The notes beneath the pieces are model-generated. The model searched no databases. It was not told the origin of the DNA and saw only the letters and a program-made list of their open reading frames with translations. Shown here one piece after another: positions 47,601 to 59,009 of a stretch of 64,000 nucleotides of DNA (its first letter is position 1; each line of letters begins with the position of its first letter). Source of the stretch: Membranipora membranacea. Lineage: Eukaryota > Bryozoa > Gymnolaemata > Cheilostomatida > Membraniporidae. The position numbers were made by a program, and so were the translations under genes. The stretch spans positions 21,697,681 through 21,761,680 of the forward strand of contig OU612071.1 in assembly GCA_914767715.1 (NCBI GenBank), given 5' to 3'.

Positions 47601-49158
47601 CTCCTATAAACCTGACGTTGTCCTCCAGGGACAGAATTGATAACACCTACTGTATGTAACAATATTGCCTCTTGATGTTTCAATGATTTTCCACTAGCGA
47701 GTTAATCCCTGACTCAAGGTCTACGTGTCACATTAACCCTATAAATGAAAGGCTTAGCGGAACTATTCTAGCCAGTGATTGGCTAGTGATAAGCGTGTTT
47801 TATGTAAATTCGTCTACATATAATCTACTCAGAAAATTTGATGAGGCCAAGCTTAGGCCACAATGTGTTTCAGCAAAAATAAACCTTTTGGATTGGCTCA
47901 AGGAAGTTAAGCCACAAAGGATGCACATGATATATCTGTTTGATCAAGGATATAGATGATTAATTCACCACAACAAACCCTAAATGCCTTGTCATGGAAA
48001 TATTCTCATTGGTTGAGCTTGAATAATCTAACCTTGATTTTCATGTTTGAAGATTAATGAGATTCTTGCTACCACATAAATGTAATATATAAATTCACCT
48101 CTAGCGTTCATTGTCGATTGTATGTCTAGAGAGCTTCCCGGGCCAGCTGGTACCTTGAGGTAGTTTCCTGTACAGAGATCCTGAAGATGGAAGACCCCAA
48201 CATGCCTGCTGGAACCACAGCTTCCTTCATTATATACCAGCATATCTAAAATGGAATAATTTTCAGTTCTGTATTGTTCTCCATAAAGTTGATTGGCCAG
48301 TGAACAGGTAAAACGTCACAGAACCCTTTCAATGATCACAATTGGACTACCCGATATCGAGATTCATAAAGCATACTTGACATTATAAACCAGTAAATAT
48401 TGATCATCGGTTCCTAAAACAGAAAGTTTGCCTGAAACAACAATAGGTAAAAACCACAACGCAATAATCAACTGTCTTTGATAAAAATCATAAATCGATG
48501 ATGATTTCACACAAAACCCACTATGATGTGCACTCGTTCAAGTGATAGAGTTCTGCCTCCATTGCCAACATGTGTTTATAGTTTATAATGGGATGCCACA
48601 ACCAGCAACCCAGGCATAGACTGAATACTCCAACAAGATGAACTAAAGTATCATATTCTTTATTTAAATCAATGTGGTAAGACTCTGCCTGGTGGAGTTA
48701 CAACTAATGCATTTGCTGTATATTTAGTATCCAATATTTGTAGCATGTTCTACTATAACTCTCGTGCCTATCACACCAGTTTATGCTATTGCATGCTAAA
48801 AGGTTAGGCCATGCAGACTAATAGCAGAATGCATCGGCAGGAAGTCTTACAGTTTGCAAGTGAGCAACATGTGGTGGAATGCTCTTGTGCAATGCGAATA
48901 GAGTGACCTTGTTACGCACCAAGCTGAAAATACATTATTATTGTTTCCCTGCGCATGAATATAGCATTTCGCACGCAAAACCTTTGAAACCTCTGCATCT
49001 TCTGTTCAAGCTTCAATAGATGACAAATCCAAAACAAGTGGTCCTGCGCTCTAATATTCAAAGATTGGATATCTGCATGTTCTTAGGAAAATAACATGAT
49101 ACTTACCAAGAAGTACAACAATTGTCACTGCAGTGATCCCCACTCTTGGATTTTTCAT
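41635..49158 (-). CDS. Twelve-exon gene for a putative secreted 430-residue protein
   Basis: Exons: 49158-49107, 48245-48099, 46146-46019, 45802-45718, 44664-44482, 43966-43940, 43683-43586, 43411-43292, 42998-42791, 42361-42242, 41890-41780, 41648-41635. All have GT..AG borders; the joined frame has one start, one stop and no lesion. Eight of eleven introns are phase 1, usual for extracellular proteins. The N-terminus KNPRVGITAVTIVVLL is a likely signal peptide. Strand-turn-strand motifs recur: FDMWVHSPGVGTPYVRLVSS (exon 3), DRLFVYGLGSTYDRVSL (exon 4), ERVFVVRRSHGNKIML (exon 9), suggesting beta-trefoil modules of the fascin or cytokine kind; this is inference. Exon 9 holds six cysteines (CRKSRCFTTGC..CT). 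The tail is a TTKTTTTAS stretch, a possible O-glycosylation site. I know no named homologue. The weakest calls are the 27-base exon 6 and the 14-base last exon. Confidence 0.7.
44796..44836. repeat. AT simple repeat in an intron
   Basis: ATATAAATATATGTATATAT followed by ATCTATATATTTTT lies in the intron upstream of exon 5 of the minus-strand secreted-protein gene. Confidence 0.85.
45126..45659. mobile_element. MITE related to the 9.5-kb foldback, with a tRNA-like centre
   Basis: The left end GTGTGCTCATTGAACACTGT and the reversed right end (TGTGTGCTCTGTGACTTTTG) match, as do inner parts: CAGGGTGTGAAATTAA left, AAGGGCATGAAATTAA reversed right. The arms also match 9497-9696 (AATTGTCA, TCTGAGATTAAAACCTCATT against TATGAGATTTAAGTCTCAAT). 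It lies in the intron between exons 4 and 5 of the secreted-protein gene. The left arm has lost about 60 bases. The middle (about 45300-45420) differs from the 9.5-kb copy and looks tRNA-derived. Confidence 0.65.
45330..45415 (+). ncRNA. tRNA-like segment within the MITE
   Basis: GCAGCTGGTCTGACAGTAGA and, about 30 bases on, CCAGGTTTCAAGTCCCAGC resemble A and B boxes of a tRNA-derived SINE. The pairing is too poor for a tRNA gene. Confidence 0.4.
46150..48095. other. Long second intron of the secreted-protein gene
   Basis: About 1.95 kb between exons 3 and 2. It contains no competing open frame. Part near 47100 has TGACATGACGTCATG, a partial palindrome. I see no recognisable mobile element in it. 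Confidence 0.4.
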
Positions 49159-49159
49159 T

Positions 49160-50535
49160 TTGTATGTTATCTGAAGAACATTTAAATCAATTATAGACTA
49201 TGTCCTGCCTCGTAAGACCAGCTAAGCAGAAATGATCATTGATATACAGTATCTTGATTTATAGAACAGTTATGATCAGATTATTATTATGACAACCGCT
49301 CCACTTGATTAATGATGTGGCTAAATTCTTGAATTTGAAATGACTGTTGGTGATCCTTTCAAATACCAGCTTTGTATAGATGTATTATACAGAAGAAGAC
49401 ATCAGTCGCATTCCCGGAGATTCAAGTCACAGTCTGGGTACCACATTAGACAAATATTTGTGTCAGTACAATATGGCAAAAATATTCCTCCACCTTTTCA
49501 CGCCATTTCATTGAGGTGAAACATAATCTGTTTTAATAATGAATTGAAAAGCAATAGATCACTACTCAAAGTCAAGTAAACAAGCCATCTCAGATTCCTG
49601 TTTCCACTGAGATATATAAGTTTTTGACAATTTTTTAGATTGTATGTATGTTTGTATGTTTGTATTTTTGTTCCTCCTAAAATCAACAGTGCGATGTATC
49701 AGAGTGAATTCCTTTGTCTCATGTTTTGGTAGATGTAAAAAATAGGAGAATACATAGCTGACTTTGTTCCATCGTACAAAAATTATATTGTGCAAAGCAG
49801 GTATTAATTATGTATAGAGCTGAATTTGGCTGTCATTGCTTGAATCTTTACACAAAGTGAGTCATCATCATCATCAATCTGTCTGCAAGAAAAAAACCGC
49901 CTTTTATAGAGCAGAGCATGGGCCAGAGGGCAGCCTGCAGTTACAGCCGAGTGACAATCTCCGCATCACCAAATGAAACCTCCAATCTTGAGCCTGATAT
50001 CGTTTTTAACAAAATTAATAACTGTTTGCTCGATGCACTCAAGCCAAAGCTGTTAATAGCCTTCCAGACTACCACAACAATTGAGAAGTGATTGATGTAC
50101 TGGTAGTTCACAGCCAGCCATACCGGAAACAGCTAGGGAAAAATTAGAGATTTTGACTTAGTTCAACGACCCATATACATGTTTTATTACTCTCAAGTAT
50201 AAAACTATACTTGGTTGATGGCCATTATACAGTAGAAACTTAGTTGGGTTTAAAACTAAGGAGGTAGATATCTCGCATAAAGTGAACCTTGTATTTAGAG
50301 GGAGTTATATTCTCTCCTAAAATGAGAAGATAATTCTTGCAATTTAATGACCATGACTGTTACGTTCACTTTTTCTCTGTAGTGCATAGTTCAGGATATG
50401 AGTTATCTCCACATAAATGTAACGTGTGAATAAAAGACCTTCTTATTTCTAAATATAACCACTACAACTGGGTAAAACCAGTGGCTTTTACACAGGGGCG
50501 TATATTCTAAAAAATTTCACTCACTGACTTTTTAG
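49160..50535. other. Upstream region of the secreted-protein gene, no gene recognised
   Basis: This is the likely promoter side of the minus-strand gene. It holds a CATCATCATCATC run at about 49866 and short unsupported frames. I could not pick a TATA box or initiator with any confidence. Confidence 0.4.
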
Positions 50536-50548
50536 AGATGAGCATAAT

Positions 50549-50625
50549 GATCGGGCGCAGCCCGATCCACACGCCGTAGGCGTGACGGGGAGGGTGTGGG
50601 AGGGGCGCTTAAGCGCCCTCCCACC
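50549..50625. repeat. Three consecutive GC-rich hairpins
   Basis: In series: GATCGGGC-GCA-GCCCGATC (eight-base perfect stem), CACGCC-GTA-GGCGTG (six-base perfect stem), and GGGAGGGGCGCTTAAGCGCC followed by CTCCC (a stem of about twelve with one bulged G). The block is sharply GC-rich in an AT-rich setting. No protein is evident. Confidence 0.9.
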
Positions 50626-50734
50626 ACGGAAATTTTTGCATATCGGTAGCAAAATAGTGCAAGCAGAGAGGTATTTCAATAGCTCACTGAGCTGTTGGGT
50701 ACTTTCAGAAAACAACTCAATAGCAGTAGAAGAT

Positions 50735-50851
50735 TACGGTAAAAATGCTCCAGTTATAAAGCACCCATTTGAAAAAAACTGACCTTGATGGGATTCGAAC
50801 CCACCACAATCTTATTATCTGTGATTACTAGGCAGCCGCCACTGCTTTTAC
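50735..50851 (-). mobile_element. tRNA-like element abutting a foldback arm
   Basis: The minus strand has GCGGCTGCCTAGTAATC and then GTGGTGGGTTCGAATCCCAT, a good B box, followed by TTTTTTTC. Next comes GTGCTTTATAACTGGAGCAT, the counterpart of GTGTCTTATAGCTGAAGCAT in the MITE at 36218-36595, and then ACCGTAATC. So the same pairing of tRNA-like body and pogo-like flank occurs twice in this window. The element stops exactly where the left arm of the next foldback begins. Confidence 0.55.
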
Positions 50852-52215
50852 AGAACATGTACTAATGAAGTATGTGATCAGTATACCATGCCATCAAATA
50901 TTGTGTGTGCCATAACAACATATGCTATAGCATGTTTCCGGTCTTAACATTCGTATGAAAAATGGTGTGTCAACTTTTCAAAGTTCAAGGTTTTGCTCAG
51001 AATTTTACCTAAAAAGCTGCATCTGATCTTTCCAGCTGTCAGGCGTGTTAACGAAAGATGGGAAACACTAATGGTCCTTGAGTAAGGTCCGATTTTAACT
51101 GTATTTTTGTCAACTAAAAGCTTAAAAGCTCAGAACACTTAGTCTTTGTTCTTTATGGTTCTTGCCCTTGGCTACTGATGGAATTTTAGTGCGGTGAAAT
51201 AAAAATATACATCTCAGCAGCCATCACAAGTAAATATGAACTGTAGTTACAACGCAAGCAAGTCGCCTTGACCGCTGTTTAGTAGTGTATGGCACATCAG
51301 ATTATTTGATCTTTACAATTGTTTACCGGTGATATCTATAAAACTAGTTTCTTTGGATTGATTGGGCCAGTCTAGGCTGCATTTAAATCATCCATGATGA
51401 TAGTTTAATTTCTTATCCCTATCAAATATTTTATTCATGTCCTGTCGCAAGCCAGCGGATTATTCCCACAAGGTGAGTTAAATTGTGGTAGTGTATCAAA
51501 TCTTTTTTCCTATGCGATGAAGAGACCTGTTGTTCTGACAGTTAATCTTCTTCAAAATAAAGTCACAGGAGGAATATCCACCAAATGTTAGGGAAACACT
51601 AGACACCCAGTTCTTATGTGAGATTATTAACCCTCTACGCTACTGAAAGATTCCACTGCTTATAATTTGTTGATTTTTACACAGATCGATACATGTGTAT
51701 CAGGGAGGGATGTGTAGAAATACCATGTCAATCTGAGACAAAAATGTCAAGCTAATGTCAGTGAGATTGATCCAGAAGTAGTCAATCTCCTACAATATCA
51801 TCATGCAAAATCACTGAATCGATATGAAGAGCAAAGACTCAGTGTTCTGAGCTCAGATTTTAAGCCTTTAGTTGACAAAATGCATTTGAAATTAAACCAT
51901 ACTCAAGGACCATCAGTGTTATACATCTTATGGTTACATGTCTGGCAACTGGAAAGATCAGATGCAGTTAATTAAGTAAAAATGTTGAGCAAAGCCTTAA
52001 ATTTACAATAGTCGATGCACCATTTTCAATACAAATGCTTTGGGCCAGAAGCAGCAATAACATAAGTTGTTATTGCACGGACAATATTTGATTGCCAGAT
52101 ATACTGATCACATTTTATACTTTATTACTATATGTTCTATAAAATTCATTGGGTGTACCAAGTTTTAGTGGTCATATTTAGAAATAACAGGGTGTTTTAT
52201 TCTTACACTACATGT
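50852..52215. mobile_element. 1.3-kb foldback element
   Basis: The left arm 50852-51155 and the reverse complement of the right arm 51825-52139 share GTGATCAGTATA, ATCAAATATTGT, AAAATGGTG, GCATCTGATCTTTCCAG, ATGGTCCTTGAGTA, TTTTGTCAACTAAA and CTCAGAACACT.AGTCTTTG, about 300 bases at roughly 75 percent by eye. The right side continues to about 52215 and matches the fragment at 63832-64000. The left side is cut at 50852 by the tRNA-like element. The 670-base centre has no gene. Confidence 0.7.
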
Positions 52216-52810
52216 ATGGGGACATAACTCCTATTCTAGCCTTTGCGCTACAGTGAAAAAGTGAATAGCGCAGTGACGTTGTGTCACTGAATTAGAGAAG
52301 ACGCTCTAAGCCAGTAGTTTCCAGTCTAGAGTATTTGTATGTTTATGGTTACCTCATATCTGTTTGCTTCGTTACGTGTCCACATCCATTAAAGTGGTCG
52401 ATGTGCTGAATTGTTTGGCTAATCAAGTTCCGTTCAGTAGGTTGTCAAGGGTTGTTAATGAAGTTAAGACAAGGATAATCAAGAATACATCATAATGCTT
52501 ATCTTTACATAAAAATATCAAGAAAGGAGAGGGAAAGGCAATCAAATAGGTTTAGTGTGACATTTTACAACTTTTTAAATAACAATCACTGTCTCAGACC
52601 ATGCCGTTTTTATAGGAAGGCTATGGAATCTAAGGATCAGGATTTGTGATGACTGCAGCGTTTTCCAGCATAATAAAGTGTGTACTCCTATGAAATCACA
52701 ACAATGTATATTGATGATACTTCTTGCATTATTTTTTTTAATTGCTACAAAAGCTTGGGATTAGTGAAGGAATTCAATTTCAAATAAGATCATAACAAAA
52801 TTTTATGCTG

Positions 52811-52990
52811 GGCACTAGTAACTTGGCACTAGTAACTGGCGCGCTGGCGACAAGTGTGGTAAGACATGTGGCAGGTGTTAGGGACAAATCTTACAACACT
52901 CTTGGCTTAGACATCATAGATGGTGCTGCAGGGATCCCATGGGTGCAGTAAGACATGTCCAATACACCACCTGCCACATGTCTCACGACA
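52811..52990. repeat. Short tandem and inverted repeats
   Basis: GGCACTAGTAACT occurs twice 15 bases apart. A GTAAGACATGTGGCAGGTG arm at 52859 faces its inverse CACCTGCCACATGTCTCAC at 52967-52985. A third GTAAGACATGTCC lies between. The minus-strand frame across this has a stop and no splice context. Confidence 0.7.
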
Positions 52991-53114
52991 CACAGGTGAC
53001 TAAAATATGTCTCACCATAAAACACGGGCTGCACAAGCAAACCATATAGTAGTATATTTATAAAACTGGCTGTTGCCCATACAAAACTTGACCATTTCTG
53101 TAACAATGACAATC

Positions 53115-55440
53115 ATATAATAGAATTGGTCTTTATCTATATTAGCTACTTATAACCATACAAGAATTCATTCACATCTATCAAACTTCCACACACAAGG
53201 TAAATATGATAAAGATCATCAGCATTATAATAACGATCAGACCGGACGTATTGTTCAACAAAATTATTTCAAGAATATGATATCTGAAATGAGGTTAACA
53301 GCTACCAATTAGGTGCTGGTCGTATAGCGGATCAATATTATCCTTATGATTGCCAAGATGGCCCCTGATAATGTAACTAAACTGAGTTGTAGCCAGACAA
53401 AGAGTAAGATATTTTGATGATAAGATCATAATGGCTGGATGTCCCCATAAAGACCTATAACATGCACAAAACATATTAACCCAATGTCCGATCTATGGAT
53501 GTAGATGTGGAGCAGCTTTATATATTGCTACTGATATTGTCAATTCGTATACTAGATAATAAATACTCGCACATCACTGGCATGAGTAAACTTTGAATCA
53601 CTGATAACCTCCGGGGCGAGCCATCTGTAAAGCAAGTTAGTCTTGGTCTACACCTATCTATAGTAGAGATTATCTCCAACATCCCTGGCCAGGCCCAAGT
53701 CTGATACCGACACAACATAGCAAAAAAGGGTAAATAAATCTGACTGGCAATCAATTCTGTGAGGCGCAGCTCTATCATAAAACTGTAGTTGCTGTCTACG
53801 CCTGCCTCAAGTGTGAGAGACTCAATATCTGGTGGCATTTGTGTACTCTTTGGTGAACAATCCCAATAATATTTTCATGTAAAAACGGCCCATAAAGATT
53901 TAGAACAAAGACAGCTTGACCATGTGCACCAATTTAAGACAGGCAGTAGAGCACCGCAGTTCTAAGAGATAGCAACGACACTGCAGTCACTGTAGAGTAA
54001 AGAAAGAGATAGGCGTATAGCCAATTGGAGGTTGTTTCAGGGCTACTTTGAATCAGTCCAAAATTTACACCTCATACCAATTCTATTACTTGTTTGTCTG
54101 TTACAGTTCCTCCACACCCTCAATCCTCCAGCGGCCTCATATCCTTCTCTAGAACTCTCAAACTCAGGGGCAACAGACAAGATAACCTTTGGCGCTGAGT
54201 AAGGCTTGCCTATGGCAATATTAGCCAAAGTTACAAGTATTATGTTCAAATTATCTGCTCATTGATATGGGAATTGATTTCCAAGTTATTCTTGGCCAAA
54301 GTTATTTATTTAAATATTACCCTCCATAAGAGGGTGTTAAAAATTGGTCTATAGACTCATTGTAATGTTCCTCTCCACGGAAATCTTTAGTAAAAGGCGA
54401 AAGATTTATGCGTGAATTTGAAGAGAAACCAGGGTTATCTTCTAAAAAAACAATGAAATGACCTGGTATCTGGCCTAATATAAACACAAATAGTGCCATA
54501 TTGTCAAAGTACAATATTCCAATCCCAAATCCTTGTGAACCATCAAGTTTCACAACTCAAGTGAACTCGGTTACTTTTCTTTGTACTACCCCATTATTAT
54601 GCACAGTCATACGGCTTATCAAACACGGTCGAACTTTGGGTATTATGAAGCGGAGATAAACCCGATATGCTGGCCATGTCGGTTCACCAACACTGTGTTT
54701 CTATTTGTGTATGATGCTTATCTGACCATCATAGCAATTAACATAAATTAGCGCTTATGGCCAAGCGGTAGTTAATATAACAACGACTCAATTCATTGTT
54801 GGCAGAGTGTGACAACTCAGCACATACTAATACATTATTTTTTAGACCTTCACCATGTTGGCCTTCATTTTTTGATAATATTTAGGCATCAGGATACCAA
54901 TGCTATTAAATATTACCATAGTGCACATCATAAACTGTTTCAAATCCATAATTAATCATCACCCAGCAACATGCTCTATTTGCAAGGAAATACAGAGGGG
55001 GATACATCAATGATTCTTATACAGTCTGATGTTTAAACCCATTGGGGTAGGGGGAGGGCATGCTCACAGCTGATTGTCAACAAATTGTTATCGCCATGTT
55101 ACAAACGGACCTATCCATGATATGCGATATTGGCAGTGGAATATATCCATACATCCATTCAATGGAATTATGTGAATCACTGCAGTCCCCAATCTGAGAT
55201 TCTTTCTTTTGTGTCAACTGAATTGAATTATAAAGCATCTGTGAGTGTCTTGTTAATATTGACAATGACTCAGAGTTTAGTATCTTTGGTCTTGATACAT
55301 TCATCCAATGAGTTCATTGATTGATCTGACCATCTATCTGATAGTAAGATCAATTTCACAATTGTATTGAAACAGCAGTTATAGTGCACAGATCTGCGTA
55401 CAAGCCAATTCATAGAATAAACCCAGTGAAGGTATTTAGT
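53115..55440. other. No gene accepted
   Basis: Minus-strand frames at 53518-53838, 54043-54249 and 54317-54553 are open for 68-106 codons. None has both splice sites and a motif I know. The last two lie close together on the same strand and could be exons of an unrecognised gene, but the phases could not be joined convincingly. Confidence 0.35.
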
Positions 55441-55711
55441 TATGGAGACTTTCCATCTGGACGGAGACGGGTTTGATGAGCCTTTTGCCTCTGATAAATG
55501 CAGCACCAGCTCAAGCTAATCTAAACTCACTAGTAAGTTACTAAGCATCTTCAGTTTGAAGAATCTTAAGTGAAAATGAAAATAAATCAGCCGAATCAAC
55601 CAGTGAATTGTAAAATTTGTTTGGCCAAGAATTAAAAGTTTGTTGAAGCTTTCGATTGTTTACCCTCTTTCAGCCCCACCCATTTCAAACAGCACAGACC
55701 TGACAACTTAG

Positions 55712-58250
55712 CCAACTTTATATCTATTAACTGAACCAAGCCAGTACTTTACTTCTACCGGTTATAGTAGAACAAGAGGAGACAATCCTTGTGTGATCTC
55801 CAGCAGAGCAGCTGTGATTGTAGTAGTCTTACTACTGATAATAACATGTGTGTCTACAGTAGTCACTCTGATCTATGAAGCAAATAAGATGAAGGATATG
55901 AGGGGACAACTCACTGCCCTCAGCCAGTCTGCATCAGCAGGTAAGCTCTAAAGTGTGAAACTGGAACAATGCATGTCCAAGAAATAATTGATAACTATTC
56001 AAGCGCAAAAATCCTTAAAATATTGTAGACCAGGTAGGAGTTGCCTACCTAATTGAAAAGAGGGGATAACTAGTGTTTGTAGCATTGATCAATCAGGGAG
56101 GATCCCTGGACCAATCAAATCGAAATTTTGTGAAGGATTGCTCTTGATTCATGACTGGTGATGTAATCTCTGTGCTGTCTAGACCACTAATGAGTGTTGC
56201 CATATTTACAGAGGATGAAGCGAGTTCGGGTGCAGTCCAGTCAGAGGCGATGACCAGCCAGCGCAATCGTAGCACAGGACGAGGAGAGGCTCACTCCAGT
56301 ATCGGCTCATACATGTACCAGACCTTATCTGATAATCAGGATTTTTATTACTATCTACTGAGATCAGAGATCTGCTCCAAACTGTAAACCACACCACACA
56401 ACTCATCGTACAGACTAACACTGATGTCAGAGCTAACGGTGATAACCTACAGCTTCTCAAGACTACCGCTAAGATACTGAGGCAGAGTCTGAGTAACCAG
56501 ACTGCAGGTCTGAACAGTTTAACTCAGCAGATGACAAGTGGGCAGTGTGAGATTTCAGACTTCTTTTCACGTATCCAGAGTAAACTTATGGTCGGTACAA
56601 ATGTACTACAGTAGACTTTACTGGCAGGTGAGAGACTCAACTGATGTATTTTTATGGCTCAATAGGTCAAGGTTTCTCAGGTTCATACTTTTCTACTGCT
56701 CACTATTCAGACCTGCCAACAAATATCAATTGGCCGAAATGTTTGTCTTTAACTCAGAGGCTGATACTTGCCAAGATTTCAGCGTTATTTGCTTACAATT
56801 TTATTGGGCTGTATTACGCCACCCTCTCCTTTTATGAAATATGCTAGCAAATTACTGTTTTTCAAAAAATTCTGGTCAATTATGACCATGTGACCATCAG
56901 AGATGAGAAAACACATCAATCAGCTTTTGATTCACTGTCAATAAACTGCAATTAATCTAATAATCTTAAAACAACAGGAGCCTGGAATGTCACAGAGAGT
57001 AACAATCAAAAGGTGGACGCTTCTGTAAGTGTTCTACGCAGCGACATCACCATGGTCCGTAATCAGATAAGGTCGAGTTCAGCATCAAATCTACAAAAGT
57101 ATAACAGTAAGATTGACGACTTTAAGTCAGAGCTCGGTGTCATGTTCGAGCAAATAGTGGAGAAAATGACAGAGTCAATGATGCAGACAGGTCAAGGATT
57201 TACTTTACCTGATCTCTCTCCTACAAGTGAGTTATCTCCACTCTCTACAAACATTCCTCATACTATTATCAGTACAATCACTCACAGCTATGACAATGAG
57301 ATTCATGGATATGGTGTAGTAGCCTGTTTTTTCCAGAGAAGGTCCCTCGTTTGAACAATCTACTGTTGTTGTGTATGGTATTCATTATTCTATGGAACCA
57401 TCTAACGATGGCTCAGACGATGACCTTCTTCATTCCATGTTTTGCAGCCACCGCAGCACGGACCTGCCCAAGTACATATGTACTAAAATCGGACACATCT
57501 GCATGTAAAAGGCTAGCTGGAAATAGGATATAACTAGAACAATGCCAAGTCTAGATGTGAGACAGAGGGAGATAACTTAGCTGTATTTACTACTCACACT
57601 TCTCTAGACTGGATCAAGGATTATGTTAAAAACAGAGCACTGTCAAGTAAGTGACTGAGTCAAACCAAACACTCTTCTTGCTTAATTAACTTGAGTTTCA
57701 CAACCAATAGGCCTATCGTTTAAAAAAATACTGATGACTGACTGGAAAGTACTGCTCGCTTCCGGTTATGACATCGAAGAGTTGTCTGTTACTGTAAGCC
57801 TGTATTTGCAGATATTGTATATTAGTATTCTTGGATAATTAGATCAGAAAAACTGAAAAAATAATATTGTTCTTTTGTGAGCAAATGACACGTTTAGAAA
57901 AGATATAACACGAATTGCGGGCGATTATCAAGTGTCACAAATCTACAGGTTGCTACCCGAGGGCCCTTTTGTCATCCATGTCATTTGTAAATGGGTTTGT
58001 GTTTTCAGGCTGGAGAAGTAGTTGTCACTGGATAGGGTTAAGATACAACAGAACAGGGTGGTACTGGAGAGGTAGAGAAACGTCACACCTCCCTAACTCC
58101 TTCCCCCTGTGGGACAGAGGAGAACCAGATGAGAGTATCAGCTCCTCTTGTGGCTGTATCTGTATGCAACAATCAAGTTACACCAAACTACACGACTGTA
58201 GCTGTGGTCAGACCTAGCTTTTATCTCTCTGTGAGCGGCCGGCCCAGTAG
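55712..58250 (+). pseudogene. Type II membrane C-type lectin receptor, probably a pseudogene
   Basis: Exons: 55712-55940, about 56365-56605, 56978-57226, 57448-57646, 58009-58217 and beyond. The first encodes a short cytoplasmic part with EPSQYFTSTGYSR, then the membrane span AVIVVVLLLIITCVSTVV, then a neck that continues over exons 2-3 (LQLLKTTAKILRQSLSNQ; LQKYNSKIDDFKSELGV), probably coiled-coil. The lectin domain starts CPSTYVLKSDTSACKRL, then CETEGDNLAVF, WIKDYVKN, HWIGLRY and WDRGEPDES; GEPD stands where sugar-binding forms have E-P-N. Lesions: a frame break near 57530 between ACKRLAGNRI and AKSRCETEG, and TAG at 58215-58217 immediately before LLSLCERPAQ, the expected domain end. A possible first exon with ATG at 55442 could not be joined. 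Exons 1, 3, 4 and 5 join in phase 1. Confidence 0.7.
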
Positions 58251-58891
58251 ACGACAGTGCATATCTAACTGGCATCACCGTGATACCAGGTCAAAAAACC
58301 AGCGAGTAAAAAAATTAGTATGTCCCACTGATATCTACACACCCTTATATCTACAGATCACCTGTTGACTTATCGTTGAATTCCTTTTTTTGTAAATGAG
58401 AGCTCTTAGTGTTTTAAATCTGGTTCACAGATCTGCTAATATTGTGTCCTCACTTTTAGGTGAGCTGTTACCGGTAGATAAATATCACAGAAGCTGATCA
58501 GCTGTGAAGGGTGGAAGTTCTGTATTATAAACGCTATTAACAAACCAGTCAAAACTTTGCTTTGCTCTGTGGAAATATATTGTGGTTATTTTGTGATTCT
58601 TATCTAGTGTGGTTAATCAGTTTATAAACTAAATTGCATTGTTTTATATTCTCTACTCCCCTTGATAATGTAGTCTTATCAGGGGGTATCGTCAATGAGA
58701 GCTGGTTGGGCCGAGCCCTACCAATTTTGGCATTATACAACATTAGTGACTATAGAGATCAACTCAGCTGGTGCAAAGCCATACCAATATATTTGTTCAA
58801 GGATACCCCCTGAGTCTTATACAATTATACAGCAATGCTTCTACAGCAGTGTGTTTAGTTACAGAAATAGTTTTTAAGGCAGAATTATTGG

Positions 58892-58992
58892 CGAGATGGC
58901 TAGATGGGGCAATCGGTTAGCACGCTTGGGAGAGCTTCAAAGGTTGATTGCTCAAGCCCAGCCCCCAGTACTCTCTGGTGTAAACCCCTCTT
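58892..58992 (+). mobile_element. 101-bp tRNA-like SINE with perfect target duplication
   Basis: The body begins GCGAGATGGCTAGATGGGGC, has CAATCGGTTAGCACGCTTGG (A-box side) and AAGGTTGATTGCTCAAGCCC (B-box side). It is bracketed by identical 13-base copies GGCAGAATTATTG at 58879-58891 and 58993-59005. The pattern resembles a class with a long variable arm (Leu/Ser-like). There is no A-rich tail. The perfect duplication indicates a fairly young insertion. Confidence 0.85.
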
Positions 58993-59009
58993 GGCAGAAT
59001 TATTGCTTT

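Noticed and set aside
50549-50625. Bacterial contamination
   Set aside because: The GC-rich hairpins are suggestive, but the flanks on both sides are typical of the rest of the window and carry local repeat families.
53518-54553. A three-exon minus-strand gene
   Set aside because: The frames are open but the phases and splice sites could not be joined and no motif is known.
56170-56390. An additional lectin-gene exon (EDEASSGAVQSEAM)
   Set aside because: It has an acceptor but no donor that joins it in phase to the next neck exon, so it was left out of the model.
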